Assembly (NCBI GenBank): GCA_029834535.1
Contig: JAQMWT010000242.1
Coordinates: forward strand, 26,390 to 90,389
Source: Chrysophaeum taylorii
Lineage: Eukaryota > Sar > Pelagophyceae > Pelagomonadales > Pelagomonadaceae
DNA: 64,000 nucleotides
Reading direction: 5' to 3'
The position numbers were made by a program, and so were the translations under genes. The notes beneath the pieces were generated by a model. The model saw nothing but the letters and a program-made list of their open reading frames with translations. It did not search any database and had not been told where the DNA came from. Below, piece after piece: positions 1 to 9,962 of this stretch (position 1 is the stretch's first letter; each line of letters starts with the position of its first letter).

Positions 1-2
1 TA

Positions 3-1765
3 AGCTCAACACATGCCTGTTATGCAACAATGCTTAAACTGTACAACGAGTACAATTTGCCCCTAATGACTACGCCAGGATATGCGGACACATGTGCTTC
101 TCAACATGTAATTAACTTTAAACGTTATCCTAACTACTAATCGACAGATGTTTGTCTGTCTGTCTGTTTGTTTGTTTATCCCTCGATTTAGGGTAAGGAT
201 CAGGTAGGCGCGAGAGTAAGGATCAGGTAGGCGCGAGAGCCAGCCAGTGATCCTCCAAGCCGTCTACGGCGACCTCGCAGACTATTTCCACGACCCGCGG
301 CGGCTCTTTCAGCGCGCCATTCTCACGCCCCGTCGAAACGATGTTGTCGATGCTGACAACGCGCGCGTGACCGCGGCCTTTTTTTCCCGGAGACGACGCG
401 TCGGAGTTCTTTTCGGCCGACTAGGTTGGGTCGGAAGACGACGCCTCGCTCTCAAGAGTCGAGTTTTGAACTCCCTGACAACCAACGGCATGCTGACTTT
501 GATCGCGAGCTTAAAGTCTTCGCAACCTCGACCCGTCGCTCGGCCACTGCAACGGTACCAGATACATGATCGATCGTGTCGTTGTCACCGAGGCTCCTCC
601 AACCTGTATCGCTTAAGGCCCGCCTACGCCAAACGATCAACAAGAGCCAGAGCCAGACGTCCCGCGAGGTCGGCGTCCTCTTTCCCAAGCCCGTCTTCTG
701 CCACGTCCAGCTCTACGTGGCTCTCTGTCGATCGGCATCCCCGAGGATATACTCATCTGGGTCGACGACTCCACCCTATCCCACACGTGCTGCGCAATAC
801 CGATAAGCCCCCTCACGGCGTCTACACGCGCACTGTAGGTGAACTTACTGGGACCAGGTGAACTTACTGGAACCAGGTGAACTTACTGGGGTTAGAGATT
901 GGGATTAGGTGAACTTAGTGACCAGGTGAACTTACTGAGACCAAGTGAAAATTTACTGGGGCTTTTAGAATAAACTCAAAGCTTAGCGGCGTGTGCGGGT
1001 CAAAGCAGCTTAGATTGGCGGGGGTGAGAGCGACGAGATCAAAGGAGAGTGGGGTGAGTGGGTGTGGGTTTACGCCGAACTATAGAGATTGGGTTTACGC
1101 CGAATTTACTGGGGTTAGAGATTGGGACTAGGTGAACTTAACGGGGTGAAAATGCTGGGGTTAGAGATTGGGACTAGGTGAACTTACTGGCCTGCACTTG
1201 TGCTGATCCTATCCACATCGTAAAGCTACCCGAGTCCTTATCACCTGCTATCCAGACTGCAACGGATACGCAGAGAATCACACATGCTATGATTATAAGG
1301 ACCGTCATTCCCGCTCTCCCAAAGCATCCAAATGCGGGGTATGTAAAGCTAGACGTTGCGCTTTTTCTACCCAAGCAAAACGACCATAACGATCCCGATC
1401 TGCACATCATCAGTATGACTCAATGGGGAGAAGATAAACTTGGTATACATCTTTATGGAGTTGAATTTAAAGGACTATCATCTATCCAGAGTAAAATTGA
1501 TGATAATGTCAAGATTACTTTGTTTAGACTCAGTAACCTGTTACCAACTCTACCAATTTACTCGCTACGACAAGCAAAAGCGCGTAAAATGGAACTTCGC
1601 TCACTACAGTTCAGACTATGTGCTTTTAATGAACAACGCGAAATGCTCAAACAATATTCCACCCTCATGGAACGAGTAATTTACGTCCCATGGCTTAAAA
1701 CCATCCTTGAGTCGGTGCATTCGCAGCTGCCTTACATACGCAAGCATTTCCCACCTCCTGTATGA
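3..1765 (+). pseudogene. 5' coding part of the copia-like element, split by a repeat insertion
   Basis: Positions 3-128 are open in one frame. Directly after the inserted repeat, coding resumes at about 1,202 and runs to a stop at 1763-1765, including an Asp-Pro-Ile-His-Ile segment. Composition matches the downstream pol. No CCHC zinc knuckle and no aspartic protease signature are visible, so I cannot say it is gag; it may be the N-terminal part of a divergent polyprotein. The reading frame changes before the next long ORF at 1,784. Confidence 0.45.
129..1201 (+). mobile_element. Helitron-derived non-autonomous repeat, copy 1
   Basis: It opens with the family's 5' terminus (CCTAACTACTAATCGACAGA) and a TGTC/TTTG microsatellite. 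It then carries a decayed fragment of the C-terminal part of a Helitron Pif1-like helicase (YGDLADYFHDP, RAILTPR, DADNAR; later INKSQ.QT.REVGVLFPKPVF and QLYVALCRSA). Next comes a tandem array of 19-32 bp units built on GGTGAACTTACTGG, and it ends with the shared terminus GCCTGCACTTGT. Helicase motifs fall in different frames, so nothing functional is encoded. It interrupts the copia-like element. Confidence 0.75.
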
Positions 1766-1783
1766 CGCAAGGTTACAACACGT

Positions 1784-4700
1784 TTGCTCCATACAGTAAC
1801 TTCATCTACTAGCCCACGAATACCTACAGAAACTTTACTTTGCTCTGGGATGTCCACTCCTGCATTCTTGGCTTGCGCTTCTAATGACTTGCAAATCAAC
1901 ATCAACGTTAAAGTTCTTGTTGAGAGCGACGACAATATCACGCACATGCTACGAAGACGTTTTGGTAATTCCATCGAAGTTTTCCCATCCTTACCTAAGT
2001 TTTTGACATATCACCATCGAGCATCGGACGTTGAACGTGCACGATATTACACTGACATAGTGGAATTGACATCACCATGCACAAATCGCAACATAATCAA
2101 TGGGAGATCCGTTTCCACCTTCGAGCGCGATATGGATGATTCCTTGTTCCCAAGTGCTCTAAGTGTACTTGAGCTTTTAAAGCCGCTTGTTCTCTTCATG
2201 GAAATGACTCCACCACACTCTGCATCGTATGAAGATCATATACGAGTTGCTAATCTCATCTTCTCAACGATGCACTATACGGTGGACATATGTGACCGAT
2301 TTCCATGCTATTTATGTGGAGATTATCAAGCCAGAGAAAGATGGATCCTTGTCGCACGCAAATATAACACCGGCCCTCTTGATCTGCTTTCATGGCCTAA
2401 TAAACGAGTCACTTCCTTTCTGGACATTGCAGACCACACTAATTCCATCAGTCGCAAGTTAATAGTCGACGAACCTTGGACGCAGGTCTTTCCTGACATA
2501 CCATTTGTGTCCACACCTAAAACCTACAATATTTTCAGTCGTACAGGATCCGTGCGCTTAACTGTGACTGAGCTTGAAACCTTAACTATGCTGTTCCTTC
2601 GTCTGCACTCTAATAAAACAGTCGAACATCCCAGTCAAGATGAAATGGAGGGCATTTCTAACTTTCGCCTGGGATTCTTGACTAATTCAAGAAAACCACT
2701 TGCTTGCATGAGATCTCCTATTGAACTCAAAGCTTTTGTGCTCCTCTACAATATTATGGGACGATTATTCCCTAAATCCATCACACTACCTGTGTCCTTT
2801 CGTATTACAACTATCGAATCTAACCAACCGTCTCACAGGTTATTCTTAAATAAATCCTCTACTTCATCCATCATTTACATCACTGGCGGAAGACATACAG
2901 GTGGAGACATAACAGTTTCTAACTCTTCTTCTAAATACCAGGCACACATAAATGCTTTTGGCGAAACCTACGCCCTTTTAACACACGACGCCGGAACCGA
3001 TAAGACTGCTTTTCTCGAACCAGTTACCGGTTTTCTTTGGCTTTGCAAAGCGTACCATAATAATAATGAAAATCAAGACACGCGTCGTCTAGTACAAGCA
3101 CTGGTTTCCTATACCTCTCCTGTATTTCACGATTCTTTTGTCTTCTACCCTCAGGAAAATCGTCTTGAATTTATCGACAAAATATTTGCTTTAAGTGACA
3201 TGCATTTGTCCCAAAGCAGATATTTGGGCTTTATAACATCAAGCGATAGGAAGATGGGTGCCAAAGTTCACTCTATATACACTCCCACTCCTACCATTCG
3301 TGGATTTGCTAATATGCTGGTGTACGATCCACGACTCGATCGCATTCGACACTACTCAACTCGCGAATTGGCACGCGCCAATAACTTCACAGCGTACCAA
3401 ATCAATTTTCTTTTGTCTTTGTCCCCTGACCTATGCTGTGATATCATCGCAAATGCTATTCCAGCTGGAACATATCATGCAATTTATAAACATTTGTGTC
3501 AGCTTGTCTATGACTTGCGTATATTAACACTATCACCATCGTTTGACCCTGATCACGCTCCTCTAACCAAAAACTATAGGTCAACCTTCTTCACAAATAT
3601 ATTCCCAACAGATACATCCTTAACATTACACCAGAGTTCCATTACTATGTTCTACATCTCCAATAAAAAACTCTTATGTTGTGATACTATCACTTCTAAC
3701 CACGAACTTCCTTCTTTTCATATTGATTCAGTAGCTCATGCTTTCCTCTCTAACATCTCATCCGCAGATATATCATCTCCTACTAAAGAAAAACAAATAC
3801 CCCTTATAACGCCAAGACAGCTCCATGAGAAGCATGCGCCCTTCGATAAGAAAGTCCATGCCAGGGGCACCCTCGCATTTCGAGATGCGCAACAACGAGC
3901 TACCAATTTTCACAACATTCACCATTCCAGTGATTCTCAAGCCATAAAAGCTGTTCAGGTTATTGCCAGTCCTGGACACCACCCATCTGACGTACCCTAC
4001 CGTAAGTTCTGTGTGGATTGTACGATTCATAAAAAACGCTTTCCTCATCCACACCACCTTATCAAGCAACCATCATTCGAAAAAATTTTTCAACCTGGTG
4101 AAGCCTGGGCATGTGACGGTGGTTACGTATCTGTGCTCTCGGAATGGGGATCCTTTCGACATATCATTGTTTTCAAGTGTCTCATTTCTAAATTTCTGTT
4201 AGTGTACTTTTGTCGTAGCACTAACTCCAGCGAATTTTGTAACGCCCTTGAGTTTGTCCGCAATTTTTGCTCTACTTATGTTCATGTACAACTAAAACAA
4301 ATCTATTGTGATTCCTTTAAACCCTATTTATCTCAGCATGTTACAACCCCCTTCCGTGTGGAACATGGTATTAATATGTCCGCGTTCCCCCCTTACTTAC
4401 ATGTCTTTAATCATGAAGTCGAAGCCGCTGTTGGTCACATAGCCACTGCCGCGTCTACACGACTCAGGCATATGCTTAATGTATCCTATAAAGGTCACCC
4501 CCTAACAGATCCGGCACCACACTACCCGTGGGCTGTTATACATGCTATCCAATCATATAATCTCCTCCCTAACGTTTCCCTCGAACGTATTTACAATAAA
4601 GTCCTAAGCCCCCAACAAGTTTTGTTAGACCAATGTAATGTTCCCCAACAAGACCACCTCAAACCTTTTGGTTCTGTTTGTTATTTGCATTTGGAACCTA

Positions 4701-6968
4701 ACGAATTTCATAAATATGAACCCCGATGTCGTCCCTACATCTACTTATGCGGTGCTAACGTTATAAACCCTTTAATAACACCCCATGTTAATCATTTAGC
4801 CGATGTTGTCCCTAATCCTGAAAACGGCCAAGTCCGTGTTTCCTCTAAACTGACTTTTCCCATCTTATTTCTAAATCTCCTCCTGATTATGAACAGCATC
4901 CACCTCCCGCACCTTCACCCGACATTCCCTTCTCTGTTCACAGCACCCCCAATGATGCGGCGCAGAGGGGGAATGCTATGCCTACCGACACTGACCATGA
5001 GAGGGGGGCTCCTTCTTCTCATCTCCATGCTCCCTCTCCCGCTCCCGCATTTGCTCCAGCTGCTCCTGCACCCGCTACTTCCACCACCAAACCTACATCT
5101 GAAGTGTCTCCCGACACTCTGCCACTTTTACCATCTTATCGGTCTCTCTATTCCCAGGATGTCCTCCGTCTCACCCGTGGTCCTCATCACCCTCAGCCTC
5201 GTCGCAAAACCAATCTCAAGGATGTTCTTACTCGTATTGCTTCGCCCACTGTTGCCGCTTATAAACAAGCCGGTGGTACGCTTGCCGACTTCAAGTATGA
5301 CCTCTCCAAGCAGTACATAACGTTCTGCGACCCCACCCTCCACTCCCTTCATATCGCTCATGGCATTCACTGGACGGCTATACCTCCAGAGGGGGAATTT
5401 ACACCATCCCTTCATCACCATGTGCACCAAGCGATTTCACAGTCCTCTTCAGTTATGTGTCATAGGAGCCATAGCCACCCATCGCCTGATGCTCCCCATG
5501 TTCACCTCTGCGACTTCCCGTCTACCATGTCGACGTCCCTAGCGCCTTTGTTCAAGCTCCCATCGATTCTCATGTCTATGTCAAACTGCCACAAGGCATT
5601 TATCTTCTCGATCCCGAAGATACTAAATACCAAGGCCGTCGTCTCCCAAAGCTACTTAAATCTCTGTATGGATTGCGTCAGAGCCCTGCCCTTTGGAATC
5701 AAACCACAAACGGCTTCTTTGATTCATTAGGCTACACACGATTTCGAACAGACACATGCATTTAGGCTAAAGTCCAAGCTGACGCTACATTTCTAATTTG
5801 CACGCTCTCAGTAGACGACGTCGTCATTACTTGTACTTCGAAAACTCTACGTCGTGAGTTCCAGCAAGCCCTGAAAAAGGAATACTCAGTCGACACCTTC
5901 GAGGAAGTCCATACTCGCCTAGGCATGCGCATAACGCGCACAACTGATGGTTCTATATCACTGGACTGTCAGGCTAAACTTGACGCATTGTTCGAAGAGT
6001 ACCCCATTTTAATGCAGTTACGTCCCACTTCCACACCGATGTCACCATCAACCACGTATAAAACTGGAGAGCCATCTTCTGATATGGACAAGTTTATTCT
6101 TCATACCTTCTCCACCTTACTCGGCAAACTTACTTTTGTGATTTATCCCAAAGCCTTAGTCGTTGCTCTCGAGGAATGCATAATCCAGCATTTCTGCATG
6201 TTCAAGTACCAACAGGAACGCTCCGCTACTTGCGCAAGCCCGAAAATCGTAATCTTCGCCTCTGGTACTACTCTGGTTCTTCCGCTCTAATGGACCATCT
6301 TCGACTTCTTATCGGTAATCGTACTGACATGGCCACCATGTTGGACTACACTAAAGAACAAGTTAATTCAGGTAATTTTGATCCACTTGTCGCATTCGTT
6401 GATGCCGATAATGCACCCTCTTATGAACAAGACCGCAAATCTACAACCGGTTACGCTTTCTTTTTGTTTGGTTCTCTCATCACTTGGAAGTCCAAGCTGC
6501 AACCTATCACAGCTACTTCTACGCATGAGAGTGAACTTATCGCCCTTAATATGTGCGCCGATGATGTGGTCTGGTTACGCAAATTGCTAACGGAAATGAC
6601 ATTCGTTATAAATCCTCACTTCTATCTCCGCCAACCTTCAGGGAAAGGCCTGTTACTAGATTATGATGCACACGACAATCCCCTCCCATCGGACATGTCG
6701 TTCATACGTAACAGTCCTATACTTGGAGATTCGGCCTCTGCTATTCATCTATCAAATAACCCCCGACAGCGCGACTAAGGCTAAAGCTATCAGCACACGC
6801 TGGTTCCGTATACGCGACTACGTACAGTTAAAACGAATACGTCTACATCATGTTCCCGGTACCCATAATATCGCCGATGGATTTACCAAACCCTTTGGAG
6901 CTCCACTCTTCAGCAGATTTCGCACGTTACTCGGCTTACAACAACCCATAGCTCAACAAGATGGTTAA
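1784..6968 (+). pseudogene. Copia-type Pol remnant: integrase, reverse transcriptase, RNase H
   Basis: The first long frame (1,784-5,320) ends in an integrase: a CVDC pair near 4,010, then catalytic-type residues in WACDGG (about 4,115), YCDSF (about 4,308) and NHEVEAAVG (about 4,415). RT is recognised by SLYGLRQSPALWN (about 5,660-5,700) and SVDDVVI (about 5,810), the copia form of the YVDD box. RNase H has DRKSTTGY, WKSKLQP and STHESELIAL (about 6,430-6,540), then SASAIHLSNNP and, in another frame, HHVPGTHNIADGFTKP (about 6,850-6,895). That order (IN before RT) defines Ty1/copia. There is a TAG at 5,763 within RT and at least four frame changes, so it cannot give an active polyprotein. About 650 residues before the integrase are unrecognised. 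Confidence 0.85.
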
Positions 6969-6998
6969 TCATCACCCATAGCTCAACAAGATGGTTAA
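6945..6998 (+). repeat. 27-bp tandem duplication after RNase H
   Basis: Two back-to-back copies of a unit containing CCATAGCTCAACAAGATGG, one inside the last RNase H codons and one just after. Probably replication slippage in the decaying element. Confidence 0.8.
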
Positions 6999-7111
6999 TC
7001 ATTACCCTCCATTATGTCCGAAATGACTTTAAACTAACCCTGCTATGTAAAGGAATACTGGCTCGCTAAAATGTGAAATGCTACAAAAGATGTGATGTGG
7101 AGATTCCTCTC

Positions 7112-7615
7112 ATGATGAATCCCCCTAAAAACAAAGATGCTGCGAGCCGACGCCACTCTACTCTGAACCGTGGTCGCGGTGGTGCACTGTCACTATCACC
7201 ACCTTTTAATGCTCTAACTCCAAGCGCTGCACCGACTAGTTCCCCTAATCGGAAACATCAAACCTATTTGTCGGTGGCGCAAGGACATCAATCTACGCCC
7301 GTGACGCCCAAGGCGCCCAAGGCAACTGCCCAACAACAGTCTAAATCGCAAGCAGCAAAGTCTGAGTATTTCCTGCTCAAACACTGTAAGTTTGACGTAT
7401 TAGCGATGATGTCCGGGAACGTTACTGCTCTTGGTTCATCGCCACCCAATTTTCTCATTCCGCAACATAAGGATCCCCAGTGCTGGCTTAAGTCTTTGCA
7501 GCAGCTGCTTACGGAAGCACAACAGACAGAGTTTGTAGATAATGTACAATATCTTAGTTCATTGCTGTGCGTCAAAGCAAAGCGTATTCGAAACGCCCCC
7601 CGCTATATCTCCTAA
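7112..7615 (+). CDS. Unknown ORF A downstream of copia RNase H (167 aa)
   Basis: The first ATG pair in this frame is at 7,112/7,115. The N-terminal half is basic and rich in Ser, Thr, Pro, Gln and Lys and looks disordered; the second half (from about SEYFLLKHCKFDV) looks folded. I recognise no domain. The frame ends at 7,615 while ORF B, in the +1 frame, opens at 7,542, so the two overlap by 74 bp and could be one protein joined by a frameshift. Base composition is the same as the adjacent retroelement and unlike the host genes. It could be an additional ORF of the retroelement or a separate passenger. Confidence 0.5.
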   Translation: MMNPPKNKDAASRRHSTLNRGRGGALSLSPPFNALTPSAAPTSSPNRKHQTYLSVAQGHQSTPVTPKAPKATAQQQSKSQAAKSEYFLLKHCKFDVLAMMSGNVTALGSSPPNFLIPQHKDPQCWLKSLQQLLTEAQQTEFVDNVQYLSSLLCVKAKRIRNAPRYIS

Positions 7616-9014
7616 TGAGGGGATACGTTTTCATCGCTTCCCACCCATTAAAGGGGTTGTCAAAGTACATGTGACGTGTACAAAGTGCTACAATAAAACT
7701 GATATGCCGGGCACACCAGTCGTGCTCATCATCTGTAATGAAGATGAACTTAAAACTGACAGGATTCGCCAAATTATTGAGGATCATCTCGCGTCTGAGC
7801 AACACGCATCGCACTGCTTTGACGTACCACGCCCTTTCTTTTTGTTGATTTGTGTGCTGTGCGATCGGTCACACCATGGGATAGCTTTAATTCGCAACAG
7901 TCAGCAACCATTCCAACTCTCTTGTTTTAATGATCCGGCTGCCCACACTAGAGCTATAATCCTCCGCCTTGGAAAGTCAATTGCTATTAACAAGCAGCTC
8001 AAAGAGGCAATCATGCAGACTGCGACATCCCTTAAAGTTGATGCCTCTAAAATCATTGTTAACCTTGACGATAGCGCCATGCTTTTACTTCAGCTGCCCT
8101 TTATTTCGAGTGTAAATCTTGAGATTCTTGTAGCAGCTTGGTCTTTGTTACAGTCTGTTGAAGATAAAGTATGTGTAGTGACCAACCCGGATGAGCTACT
8201 TAATGTGCTTGTCGAACGCTTCGTTAATGATGTTTCCCACCAATTTGACGCAATCTCTTCCGAGACGTTACCGCCAATGCTTAATTATTTTCGTCAACTA
8301 TCACTTGACCAGCAAACTGCCTTTAAAAATGTGCTAATCCAGGTTGGCTACCCTTCGGACATAATTGATGTCTTTTCAGATGATACTTCTTCTGAAGATG
8401 TTTCACCAGCGCCGATCGACAATCCACCCGCTGAACCCACGCCAGATAAAGCTAACGACAATATGGCTGAATCTTTACACCAATTAAAAGAAGAGGTTCG
8501 GTCTTTATCCTTACGTCTCACTAATACCGAACAGCAATTGATGGCGCGAGATCAACAACTATCGCTTGCACTAACATCTCTCACACAGATGCAAGAGACT
8601 TACGAAAATTTAAACACTCAAGTGATCGAGAACATCAAGCATGTGTCTCTGTTAGACAACATCTTGTCAAGTCTTCAGATGCATCAGGACACCATAATCC
8701 CGCCCTCTGCTGTATTTGTCCATATCATTTCTCGGTCGCTTATCTCATCTATTGGACAGCTCCCTCCAGATACGTATAATGAGGCACAGCAAGTTCAAAT
8801 CGACGCAGCAGCTCATCACCTCCACACAGCTATGTCTGATGCACATGATCGTGTTATTCCTGCATTGGATCTACACGCTCTTACACCCGATGCTGATGCT
8901 GTGCCGGTATTATCCGCACAAAGATATATTCAACACGATTACGAGCCACAATGGGTATGCGATGACCTGTATGAAGATTCTGGAGAAATTCACGGTCACT
9001 GGAACAATCAGTGA
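7542..9014 (+). CDS. Unknown ORF B, 490 aa, with coiled coil, downstream of copia Pol
   Basis: A clean open frame from an ATG at 7,542 to TGA at 9,012. It contains two CxxC pairs (CTKC at about residue 46 and CVLC at about residue 105), a helical middle, an acidic and Pro-rich linker (about residues 285-305), then a heptad-like coiled coil (LKEEVRSLSLRLTNTEQQ and following). I do not recognise a family. Unlike pol it is not broken, which suggests either recent arrival or a constraint pol does not have. Overlaps ORF A in the +1 frame. Possibilities are an extra retroelement ORF, a relocated gag, or an unrelated gene; the coiled coil fits a self-assembling structural protein but does not prove it. 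Confidence 0.6.
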   Translation: MYNILVHCCASKQSVFETPPAISPNEGIRFHRFPPIKGVVKVHVTCTKCYNKTDMPGTPVVLIICNEDELKTDRIRQIIEDHLASEQHASHCFDVPRPFFLLICVLCDRSHHGIALIRNSQQPFQLSCFNDPAAHTRAIILRLGKSIAINKQLKEAIMQTATSLKVDASKIIVNLDDSAMLLLQLPFISSVNLEILVAAWSLLQSVEDKVCVVTNPDELLNVLVERFVNDVSHQFDAISSETLPPMLNYFRQLSLDQQTAFKNVLIQVGYPSDIIDVFSDDTSSEDVSPAPIDNPPAEPTPDKANDNMAESLHQLKEEVRSLSLRLTNTEQQLMARDQQLSLALTSLTQMQETYENLNTQVIENIKHVSLLDNILSSLQMHQDTIIPPSAVFVHIISRSLISSIGQLPPDTYNEAQQVQIDAAAHHLHTAMSDAHDRVIPALDLHALTPDADAVPVLSAQRYIQHDYEPQWVCDDLYEDSGEIHGHWNNQ

Positions 9015-9284
9015 AGGCACGATAACCATGGGCTTTGCTATATATATATATATAGCTATGCTGATAATGATCCTAGGCGCATTTGGAACAAAAAGAGCTT
9101 GAGAAAGTTCATGAAACAACATCTCAGTGCTTGGACGAATAGAGGCAAAGTTGGGCCTGACTGACCAGCGCGCTGGCAAGAGAAGTTTCAGGGTGCCAGT
9201 AATTGAAGACTTAGATGGACCTCCCAAACTGAAAAGCGGCGTAGATATCATTACGTAAATCATGGAGCATAGATTGAGCGGGAA

Positions 9285-9525
9285 GTAACTAACTAACTTC
9301 AGACCTCTCCCGAGCATGGGAGCCAGGCCGGACCGACAGGAACCAGTCCAGAATCACGGGTCTGTAGACGAGGGGCGACGAAAGGTGGGTCGGCAGAGAG
9401 TGATCATCAGGCTTGTCGCCATGCGACGCGGACAGCGATGTGACTGACAACCAACTCGTCGATAACCTTCCGTCTGCGCCCCCCGACCATACCCCGTCCC
9501 ACTGCGAACGTTCCGGCTGCCAACC
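9285..9525 (-). repeat. Dispersed repeat family B, copy 1
   Basis: About 240 bp ending in an AGTT-type microsatellite next to a GCATGGGAGCCAGGCC segment, and matching 24,781-25,018 in the opposite orientation over its whole length. Shorter copies occur at 32,305-32,447 and 32,866-32,923. The simple-sequence tail at one constant end and the loss of the other end in short copies resemble a SINE or LINE tail. It truncates the gag/protease remnant beside it. Confidence 0.7.
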
Positions 9526-9954
9526 GGCCCGCCCGGGAGGCGAACAGATGCCAACCTACGCCGGGAGTGCGGATGCCCTCGCAAGGCTCAGGATTCATGA
9601 GGCACTGTCCTCCATCGCAACCATGCGGTCGGCGATCAGGGCGGGAACAACAGTCACAAAACTGCAGCCATCCAGAAGAACAGCCTGCATGTTGGCTTCA
9701 CGGAAAACACGTTGCTCCGATGGGGGAAAATCCGACTGTGGCAACGTCAACGTCACATACAAGGGGCGTGGGTTGAGCATTAAATCAAAAGAAGGGTTAG
9801 CAGCCCCGATTGCAGGAAAAGGTCGTTGATTTTGCTGTTGAGGCCGTTGAGGGTAAGTATAAAATTGTTGAGCCGTTGGCAAATAATAGGTTGAGCCGTT
9901 GGAATCCCAGTCGTGTTGGGAGCGTTGTCCCATTGACTCTGAACACTAGGCACC
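9526..9954 (-). pseudogene. Copia-type gag C-terminus/protease remnant, left of the hAT insertion
   Basis: On the minus strand this encodes a Gln/Pro-rich tract (TYPQRPQQQNQRPF) followed by a segment like the retropepsin start (VLLDGCSFVTVVPALIADRM). It is the continuation of the gag frame at 12,872-13,759, from which it was separated by the hAT element. The hAT target-site duplication lies exactly between them. Joining the parts appears to need one frame change near 9,930, so the element was probably already decaying. It stops at repeat B. Confidence 0.55.
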
Positions 9955-9962
9955 ATCATGAA
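9955..9962. repeat. Target-site duplication, left copy (ATCATGAA)
   Basis: These eight bases directly precede the hAT terminus and are identical to 12,864-12,871. Eight base pairs is the hAT superfamily length. Confidence 0.95.

Larger units (their letters stand above)
1..9060 (+). mobile_element. Degraded Ty1/copia-like LTR retrotransposon, cut by the window start
   Basis: The stretch is visibly richer in A/T than its GC-rich surroundings and carries, in order, an unrecognised 5' coding part, a copia-type integrase, reverse transcriptase and RNase H, then two more ORFs, ending near a short TA run at about 9,040. No LTR pair is visible; the 5' end lies outside the window. Reading is broken by several frameshifts and an in-frame stop, so the pol part is dead. 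A Helitron-derived repeat (129-1201) sits inside its 5' part. Whether the two ORFs at 7,112-9,014 belong to the same element is inferred from base composition and same-strand adjacency. Confidence 0.75.

Noticed and set aside
247-861. A novel 204-aa protein recurring at many loci
   Set aside because: It is one frame of the decayed Helitron helicase fragment; helicase motifs switch frame within it.
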